Positions 56,789 through 64,000 of a DNA stretch of 64,000 bases are shown in pieces; positions within the stretch are counted from its first letter, which is position 1; each line of letters begins with the position of its first letter. A program made the translations under genes and the position numbers. The stretch comes from Saccopteryx bilineata. Lineage: Eukaryota; Chordata; Mammalia; Chiroptera; Emballonuridae. Under the pieces are notes generated by a model. That model was not told the DNA's origin. It saw only the letters and a program-made list of their open reading frames with translations, and ran no database searches. The DNA is taken from NCBI RefSeq assembly GCF_036850765.1, contig NC_089492.1:98599022-98663021 (forward strand), written 5' to 3'.

Positions 56789-57139
56789 GCTGACCAGGTG
56801 GTGGCACAATGGATAGAGCGTTGGACTGGGATGCAGAGGACCCAGGTTCGAAACCCTGAGGTCGCCAGTTTGAGCGCAGGCTCATCTGGTTTGAGCAAAG
56901 CTCACCAGCTTGGACCCAAGATCGCTGGCTTGAGCAAGGGGTTACTCGGTGTGCTGTAGCCCCACGGTCAAGGCACATATGAGAAAGCAATCAATGAACA
57001 ACTAAGGTGTTGCAACACGCAATGAAAAACTAATGATTGATGCGTCTCATCTCTCTCCGTTCCTGTCTGTCTATCCCTCTCTGACTCACTCTCTGTCTCT
57101 GTAAAAAATAAATTTTAAAATTAAAAAAAAGAAAGAAAG
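56789..57139 (+). mobile_element. Type-A tRNA-derived bat SINE, full length
   Basis: Starts GCTGACCAGGTGGTGGCACA, A box 'ggcacaatggatagagcg', perfect B box GGTTCGAAACC, 'gctcatctggtttgagc', 'ggcacatatgagaaagcaat', 'caatgaacaactaaggtgtt' and an (A)n/(GAAA)n tail. A 15-bp TSD AAAGAAATGTGTTTA is at 56774-56788 and 57140-57154. Confidence 0.95.
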
Positions 57140-57154
57140 AAAGAAATGTGTTTA

Positions 57155-57679
57155 ACCCAATGCATTCTAAACGTAGAATTGAACAAAGAATCCCTTTTCA
57201 AAAGGACACCTATGTGCATCCATTGGTAGGAGCATTTCATGGAATACACTTTTGGAAAAGCTGCCTTTAGAGATGTGTGTCCCTCCCCCCTCCAATGTTA
57301 GTGCATCACGAGGTTTAAAAGGCTCTAGGAGGAGGAACCTTTCTCACACGTTCCCCTCCCTTTCTCCTTCTCAAGTCTGAGGAACACACCTGTCCAGGTA
57401 CAGGTGCTCTACTCTGTTGGTGTTTTTTCTCTATCCCCACCCAGGATGCTAGAGGAAGGAAGGGGGAATGTCAGCTTCAACTTCAACCAACAATCCATTC
57501 CCTACCTGTCAGCAGTTTGGCCCTTCATCTCTACTCACTGGTTGATTTAATTTCTTGCTTTTTTGTTTTGCTTTTGTTTAGTTTTTAAAGAGGGAGATTG
57601 AAAAATTGCTCTTCGTTCTCCTCCTCAAATGTTTTTCCACATTTCCCTCCTGCAGGAAGCCTTACCTGTAGACCAGAGC
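57155..57679. other. Unique DNA
   Basis: No gene recognised. Confidence 0.35.
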
Positions 57680-57862
57680 ATGCTCTGTTGGTCTAGGGCA
57701 GTAGTTGTCAGCATGGGGTTCCTGCATCAGCAACAGCAACAGATCACCTGGAAACTTGCTAGGACTGCAAATTCTCAGACCCCAACTGAATCAAACACTC
57801 TGGAGGTGAGGTCCAGCACTGTGTGTTTTAACATGCCCTCCACATGATTCTGAGGCATGCCA
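57680..57862. mobile_element. MER5-like (hAT-Charlie) copy
   Basis: 'gtagttgtcagcatggggtt', 'cagatcacctggaaacttgc', 'aggactgcaaattctcagac', 'cacatgattctgaggcatgc' follow a MER5A/B-type element. Confidence 0.75.
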
Positions 57863-57874
57863 TTAGTCTTAGGA

Positions 57875-58141
57875 CAGCAATTTTCAACTGGTGTGCCACA
57901 AGAATTTTTAAAATATGCAATACCTGATATTTAGTCAGGGGCACTGACCTCTTTTCCCTTAGATTTTCAAATTAAAAAATGACAACAGCCAATACAACAA
58001 CAGCCATCCAGTGTAAATGAATCAAAATGAGACCTATTTTTTTTGTCAGGTCAGCAAAAATATATATATATATTTTGATGTGTCACAGTCTTAGTAATTA
58101 GATTATGTATACCATGAAGTTTAAAAGGTTGAAAGTTGCTG
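57875..58141. mobile_element. Second non-autonomous hAT-type transposon
   Basis: 267 bp with inverted ends: left CAGCAATTTTCAACTGGTGT, right end reverse complement CAGCAACTTTCAACCTTTT. Subterminal 'gtgtgccacaagaattttta' and 'gtcagcaaaaatatatatat' have no coding capacity. Flanks GTCTTAGGA and GTCTAGGA are an 8-9 bp TSD with one indel. It lies directly beside the MER5 copy. Confidence 0.85.
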
Positions 58142-58319
58142 GTCTAGGATTTCAGAAATTTCTCTCAGAACAGGTTTTATTCTACCTCACTCATTTTTTG
58201 CACATGGTTTTATTTATACCACAACCAGTTCCAAAAACGAAGGGATATGGACAGCCAATGCTAAAAGACTCCTAGCACAATTAAACATGTTTACAGATCA
58301 ACGCTCTCCCTTCAGTAAC
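58142..58319. other. Unique DNA
   Basis: Nothing recognised. Confidence 0.3.
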
Positions 58320-58425
58320 AGCACAACCCTTCCCCTCCTCCAGGTCTGGTAAGGCCCTCCTTGCCTTGTTCCAAAATGTCAACCTCCTCCACAGGCCTTC
58401 TCTACTTCCTTTTTCTCCTATTTTT
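58320..58425 (+). repeat. L2, left part, split by SINE
   Basis: 'gtctggtaaggccctccttg', 'aaaatgtcaacctcctccac' and 'aggccttctctacttccttt' are sense L2; it continues after the SINE. Confidence 0.7.
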
Positions 58426-58757
58426 CATTTTATTTTATTTTTGTGTGTGTGACATAGAGAGAGACAGAGAGAAGGCAGATAGGAAGGGAGAGACATGAGA
58501 AGCATCAATTCTTTGTTGCAGCTCCTTAGTTGGTCATTGATTGCTTTCTTATATGTGCCTTGACCGGGAACGGGGGGGGGGGGGCTACAGCAGAGCAAGT
58601 GACCCCTTGCTCAAGCTAGCAACCTTTGGGTCTCAAGCCAGTGACCATGGGGTCATGTCCATGATCCTGAGCTCAAGTCAGCAACCTTGGGGTTTTGAAC
58701 CTGGGTCCTCTGCATTCCAGTCCGACGCTCTATCCACTGAGCCACTACCTGGTCAGG
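58426..58757 (-). mobile_element. Type-A tRNA-derived bat SINE
   Basis: Minus orientation: CCTGACCAGGTAGTGGCTCA, A box TGGCTCAGTGGATAGAG, 'ggacccaggttcaaaacccc', body modules, 'ggcacatataagaaagcaat' and a CT-rich tail. Poly-G at 58572-58583. Flanks CTCCTATTTT and CTCTATTTTG suggest an imperfect TSD. Confidence 0.92.
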
Positions 58758-58935
58758 CTCTATTTTGTTTTTTAATTTAGTACTTCTTACCATTTAATAT
58801 ACTATATAATTCATAAGTTTTTATATTTATTTTATTTCTTTCCCCTAGAATATAAGTTCCTGGGGGCAAGGCATTTTCATCTATTTTGTCCAGAATGGCT
58901 TCTGCCTTCATATGTATCTGTTCAGTAAATGGACC
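58758..58935 (+). repeat. L2, right part (3' end)
   Basis: 'tagaatataagttcctgggg', 'gcaaggcattttcatctatt' and 'catatgtatctgttcagtaa' are the L2 3' end, continuing 58320-58425. Confidence 0.75.
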
Positions 58936-59439
58936 TTATCACAAGGCGGGAGGGCAGGGATGCCTCCATGATTAAATAGTTTCACCACCAGACCTGGCAG
59001 GGAAAGAGTTACGAAGATCTCTTCATCTAATAACAGGAAATCAGACACTCCTGAAAAGGACAGAATCAGCAAAGACCCTCCTTTTGCCCCTGGGGCTCCT
59101 TGGGTGGGTTACAGAGCAATTCCTGAGAACAGGTCCCTGGGGGCTGCACGGGATTGGCTGATGTCAGAACCAAGACCAGCTTCCAACCAGCCCGTTTAAT
59201 CCTTCCATCGGAGCAAAGTTTCTCCTCTCTCTCCGAAGAGAAATGGACAGACTCCTGCCCACAGATGTTTGTACTGAACTGTCTCCTGGCAGCAGAAGCA
59301 AAAGGGCACAAATTACAGGAAAATGTCTGCTGGTTTCATCAGCTTTGCAGGCTAAATGTGGCAGAGTCTGAGAGGAGGAGCAGGGTGGGCACTGGACCAT
59401 ACTGAGCTCTTTTTTCAACAAGCTGAAAGGGGAGCCCCC
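58936..59439. other. Unique DNA
   Basis: No gene recognised. Overlapping frames on both strands around 59066-59421 are mirror readings. Confidence 0.35.
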
Positions 59440-59800
59440 ACCTCGGAAGAATGTATTCAGCCCTGATAAATTTATAAAGTATTTGACCTTTAATCAATCC
59501 TAATAATTTCAATCCACAGAGCCTTCTTAAATGCCTGCAGCCCTGCCCCTGGACCCCTATTCATCACAATTACTGCTCCAACTGTCGGAGGCAGTGCATG
59601 AAACGGCGCACGCTGACGTCCAATATTTTATCACTAATAAAGAGAAACATCCCAAGTATTTGCACAGTTTTGATATTTTCCAGCCCTGAGCCCAGGAAAA
59701 GGGGGAGCATGGTGATTTATGCTCACTGCCCAGCATTGTTAATTGGCCCTCTCGGCTGGAGCTTCAGGATCACTGCTTTCCTTTGTGTTACAGCCAAGGA
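59440..59800. other. Candidate conserved non-coding element (enhancer-like)
   Basis: 'ccctgataaatttataaagt', 'atttgacctttaatcaatcc-taataatttcaatcc', 'atttatgctcactgcccagc' and 'attgttaattggccctctcg'. A TGACCTTTAATC block, TAATAATTT, TTAATTGG, retained CpGs (GAAACGGCGCACGCTGACGTCC at 59600-59621 region) and absence of repeats are typical of deeply conserved developmental enhancers. Confidence 0.4.
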
Positions 59801-61787
59801 CGCGGGTGTGCAGGGAGCTTGGAAGGCCGCATGCAGCAGGCCGACTGGGAGGGGTCTGCGGAGCACACAGTAGGCCCTTGCTCAACATCTGGTAGGTGAT
59901 GTGAAGCAGTATAAAGGACAATTTTAAAAAAGTCACAATTTGGCAAGTGTTTCCTGTGGCTTTGTAAACAGATCCAATCTGGATGAATAATCTTGTTCGT
60001 GTTGTTGTCACGGCTGTGATCCACCCCTAGTTCCATGTCTCCTTCCCATCCCCAAGCAGCGTCTGCCTCTCAGCCTCGGGCCTTCTCTGTTTGGAGGCCC
60101 TCCCTCTTGGCCTCCCGGCTCACTTTCCAGCCACAGCATTCAGATGTCCACAGACTGCATCTACATGGCACCCAAACATCTGGATGAGATGTAAACAAAA
60201 CAAGCAGATGTTTCTTCTTCATCATAGCAGGTGCCTTGGCAAAGCCCTCGACCTCCGGCTAAAAGAGAAGAGCTCTCTCTACAGTCCGGGCCCCCAGAAG
60301 GGATGGAGGAGCGCTACATACCACACTCCCCTTATCACGGAGCTGGTCACGGGGGCCTCACAGAGAGGAATGAGCAAAGAAAGACGGACACTCCTAGAAA
60401 AAAAGTGCTAGCAATGGACGGTGTTGTCTGTGCAGACAGAATGAAAGGTTTGGGAACTGGGGGGCAGGAGGAGGAAGTGGAGGAGGTCTGTGGTGTATTG
60501 GTTAAGTATGATTTCAAATCCATTAGTTTATGACTTAAGTGAAGTTTTTTAAATTCACTTGTTTATGACAAAGACCAAAAATATTGCTTATAGAAGTAAA
60601 GTTCTTTTGATATAAGAATGAAGTAAGCTGTTTCAGGATATCATCATCTCATCCATTTTCCTTGATAAGCACTCAGCCACCTAGCAGCTAAGAGGCCCCG
60701 CTGGAGCTTATGGTTAAGAGCATGTGGAGAAGCAACTATGGCAAGGGGACATTTAGACTATAAATACTGAGAGTTTGTGAGGATTATCTGAAAGTTTCTG
60801 TCTGAGGGTGAGGCAACTCTTCCCTAACCTAAAAACTCCAAAGACCCGTGGGGCATTAGCTCCCACCATGGTAAGGGCTACTTTCTTATAACCAGTGGCT
60901 GAAAAGCCTCAGAACAGCCCCAGAAGGAAGACAACCTGTCTTCCAACACCAACATCTTTGTTCTCTAGCAACATGCTCTAGCAACAGGGACTTTTACTTT
61001 TGCTCTGGCAACTGGAAATAAGCTCTGGGTTGGTCACCCTCTCTCCCATGAGTTAAAAGGTAGACCTCACACTAAATTTGGACTTTATTCCTTTATCTTC
61101 TTTTGCCTGGAATACTAGTACAATTAATCTGTCATTTGTTTGGAGGATGTCATATCTTTATTTTGCTTATGAAGAGAAACTATCTTGTATGCTATTGGCT
61201 TGTGAAATTATTATAATTCCCACAGTAAGTCTGTGTTAAATAAATTATTGACAAAGACAAAAATCAGTTTATGGAGCATAATTCTGCTGCCTTCCGCCAA
61301 ACAAAAACAAAACGAGGTCCTAATGCAAATCAGTGAGGAAGCGTTGATCATAAACCCCTCCTTAATTCCATTATGACAAAGGGTTTTCTGAGCCCCCTCA
61401 CTGTATACCGCCCACTGCCTTCCAGGAAAAGGGACTGTCCTGAAAAAATAAGGAATGGCCTCCTTCTTACCCCCAGGGCTAATATGCAAAAGGAATTGGG
61501 CTCTAGGGACAGAGGATGTCCTGGGGCTTGAGTGACCGAGGGCTTAGAAAATGGCACAAAATTCCCCCTTTCACCCCATCTTCTATCTAACAGAGACTGA
61601 GTCATATGTGGGCAGTCACATATGACAAATAAAGAGGGAGGGGGTTGAGATACTTATAAAAGGGATAATTGAGAAAGGACAGGATGTCAGAGGACCAGAG
61701 GCTAAAGGAGATGAATTGGTTCCCACCTGCCTTCTCCTCGCTCCTCCCATTCTCTCTAACCTGACTCTGTCCTCCACTCTACCAACC
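59801..61787. other. Unique DNA
   Basis: No gene or named repeat recognised over about 2 kb. Frames at 60091-60533 have no recognised domain. Confidence 0.4.
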
Positions 61788-62190
61788 CTGTGGGTTATAC
61801 TGAACACATGCCTTCAGTCCTCTCCCAGACTCCTGTAGTTTTGGGTGTGACACTGAACACAATCTCCCAACAATTCCCTGGCTCATCCAGCCCCCTGTGT
61901 AACATTCAAACGCCTCCAGTCTTCTCCATTCATCAGCCAGGTATGTGACACTAAAAACATTCCCCCAGTCCTCTGCCCCACTCCTCTGGCCCTGGGTAAC
62001 ACTGACACACTCTCCCTGCCCTCTCCCTCACTCCCTTAGTCCCTGTGTGTAACACTAAACACACGCCTTCAGTCCTCTGCCCCAAGTCCCCCAGCTCTGT
62101 GTGTAACATGACTCACACTCCCTCAGCCTGACCCCCACTCTCCCATCCTTGGCACCCTCATAACCCTTGTGTGTCAACCCAAATTCATTC
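61788..62190. repeat. Degenerate minisatellite, about 50-bp unit, 7-8 copies
   Basis: Units begin with (C)TGTGTGTAACACT(A)AACAC or close variants at about 61788, 61843, 61895, 61941, 61991, 62042, 62095 and 62166, each followed by CTCCAGTCCTCTGCCCC-like text. Spacing is 46-55 bp except for the last, longer unit. Confidence 0.75.
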
Positions 62191-64000
62191 CTCAGAGCTA
62201 TCTTCCTTGAGAGCAGCTTTTTACCCAACAATCTCCAGAGAGACTTTCAGGGCCCACAGTGATCCTCCACCCCACCCCACCCCCAGCCCAGTGCAAACTA
62301 ACAAGCATGGGGGGTGGGGGGAGGGAGGTGGCAGCAGCAATCTGAAGGTTGCTGCTCCCATCCAAACACTGATTACTAGATTTTGTGCTAAAAGCCAATA
62401 TTTTTCTTTAACCTCAGTGTCGCTAGCTGTGAAACTGACGTACTTGAATCGGCAATCCAGTACGCATGGAAAAGGGTCTGATTTCCACAAGGTGTTGAGA
62501 ATTCAACAACTGAACTGTGGTTAGGACCAGGTAAGGTACAATTTGGGGAAAGGAGATTATACTTTGTTAGGGAGGTAACTTTTTAGTTGTTTTTCTTGCT
62601 TTTCTTTATGAAACAGGATGAGCCAAGCAATGCCCCAAGGCTCTGGGTTTTCCAAACAGAGGACCCCCCCCCCATATCCACAACAACCCTTGAAAGAAGT
62701 AAAGGGCTTCCTTTCACATTTTGGGGTGGAAAGGAGTAGGAATCAGACACAAAGAAAACTGAAGTATGGGTGATCCAACCTCCCCCACACACACACACAC
62801 CCCCAAGTAGCTTTGCTTTTTAGCATCATGGGTTAGAAGTTTATAGGAATTCTGGATCCATGGTTTCCTATGGTCGCTTTTACAGATCTTGTTAATTTAT
62901 TACCCGTGGTTATACTTTTAATGGAAATCATGAAGAAATGGCAAAGGAAACATGAGCTAATTTTTTTCCAGTGACACATTTCACTGCTATTTAAATAGCC
63001 GTTTTGCCAAACCAAACACAGCGCTTACAGCCAGCAGGGACACATGAAGGAGATTGCTGTGGCCTATCCTGCCTGCGGCATCCAGAACAGGCAAGACTTT
63101 CTCTCAGCTTCCCCAAGGGCCAGACGCCAAGGGGGGGGGGGGGGGAGCCGGAGCCTGGGGCACAGCTGGAGTCCCAGAGCTGGGGTGACTGCAGCTCCCA
63201 TCCTCTCCCAGGCAGGGCAACTTTCCTCTTGCCTGGAGCCCACACCTTACCCCTCCAGGGGCCCTGGGGTGACTGTTCCACCCAGCAGCCTGGGAGGGCC
63301 CCTGCAGCGGCCACTGCCTGGCTCTCGCTGCTTGATGATTTGCTCAGGCCTCTAACTGGGAACATTATCAAGTTGTATACAGTCAGAGATAGACTTTGGG
63401 GAGAACCGGGCCAACTTTGTTACAGTCCTGAGGTGCCATTGGCCATTCCTGTGACCACGCTTGCACAGGGCGCTTTTGTTGGGCAAACCCAGAGCCTCTG
63501 ACTTCTCTCCTCAGAAATATTGGCCTCTGAATCTTTTCTTGCTCCCCAGCTCTGGGGCTGTGATGTCACCAAGCATTTATTAACTTTTCAAGAGGCCAAT
63601 TGAAAGCTGTGGCATTTGGCAAGCGAGAAGCCGAGATCTGAGATGTCGGAGAAGGGGAACAGGCCCACAGAGGCTGCGGTGATAGCTGGTACGGGGAGGC
63701 AGTGGAGGGAAAACCCTTCTTAATGTTGGCCTTGTCAAAATCTCCCCAGGACTTAAAAATGCAGTGGGATTGAGGGAAGCAAAGCACTGGCCCTCAGAGA
63801 CCTTGTATCAGTTGTCAACCTCAGGGGCCCTGTGAGAGCCCTGTGGCACTGACATTCTCATGGTGAGCCCCTCTGATGGACAGTGGTCGGTTAGGGGTGG
63901 GGGAAGAGATCCCAGAAGGGGGCATGAAATGGGGAGAGACCATCTTGGTGGGAGGGGCCCTCACCAGCAGGAACTAGGGTTCAGCCCCACCCAGGCCCCA
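62191..64000. other. Unique DNA, no gene recognised
   Basis: No exon recognised. Includes a GT/G-rich run at 62310-62330, a short (CA)n at 62783-62800, and a G16 run near 63131. The segment 62840-63030 (TTTAATTTATTACCCG-like, CTATTTAAATAG palindrome at about 62989-63000) may be a conserved element. The 165-codon frame at 63004-63501 reads through the poly-G run as Gly repeats and is probably not coding. Confidence 0.4.

Noticed and set aside
56789..56860. tRNA-like A and B boxes, suggesting a tRNA gene
   Set aside because: The boxes are the head of a dispersed SINE with tail and TSD; no intact acceptor stem or cloverleaf.
63004..63501. 165-codon plus-strand frame
   Set aside because: It passes through a G16 run, is Gly/Pro/Ser-rich and has equally long frames in the other frame and on the other strand, as expected of GC-rich DNA.

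Overview
This is a mammalian nuclear genomic window, almost certainly from a bat, and nearly all of it is non-coding. The organism call rests on the interspersed repeats. There are at least fourteen tRNA-derived SINEs with A-box and B-box tRNA promoters, many with clear target-site duplications (TSDs), and they belong to families I associate with yangochiropteran (VES-like) bat genomes. There are also two short non-autonomous hAT transposons of the young type typical of bats. Under these lies the usual therian background of MIR, L2, MER5/Charlie, MLT1 LTRs and old L1 3' ends. I lean weakly towards an emballonurid or molossid bat from memory of the SINE types; a search would be needed to settle the species.

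Layout. 0-1.6 kb: an open frame running in from the window edge to a stop at 230-232, followed by an AT-rich, repeat-free stretch with ATTAAA/AATAAA signals that looks like a 3' UTR. 1.6-19 kb: AT-rich intergenic DNA with old L1 pieces, three LTR copies of MLT1 type or similar, and three SINEs. 19-35 kb: a more GC-rich block with few young repeats, a run of four MER5-like copies (24.86-25.51 kb), a palindromic MITE (24.16-24.32 kb), a decayed tandem repeat (32.74-33.06 kb) and several unique stretches that look like conserved non-coding elements. 34.8-41.1 kb: the densest SINE cluster, including a head-to-tail SINE pair inside one TSD and a SINE carrying two CTCF-like cores in tandem. 41-54 kb: mixed unique DNA. 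It contains the best candidate coding exon of the window, on the minus strand at 42.8-43.1 kb, with a hydrophobic helix and good splice-site context. 54.3-58.9 kb: nested transposons (L2 split by L1, L1 split by hAT; L2 split by a SINE). 59-64 kb: TAAT-rich unique sequence resembling developmental enhancers, then a roughly 50-bp minisatellite.

I recognise no known protein-coding gene, RNA gene or CpG-island promoter. The sequence suggests a gene-poor interval with possible distal regulatory elements, perhaps bordering the 3' end of one transcription unit at the left edge. The reported open reading frames above 100 codons all fall in SINEs, GC-rich low-complexity DNA or unique DNA without other coding signs. 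The most useful leads are the unknown membrane-peptide exon, the CTCF-like SINE, and the nested transposons that give a readable insertion history.
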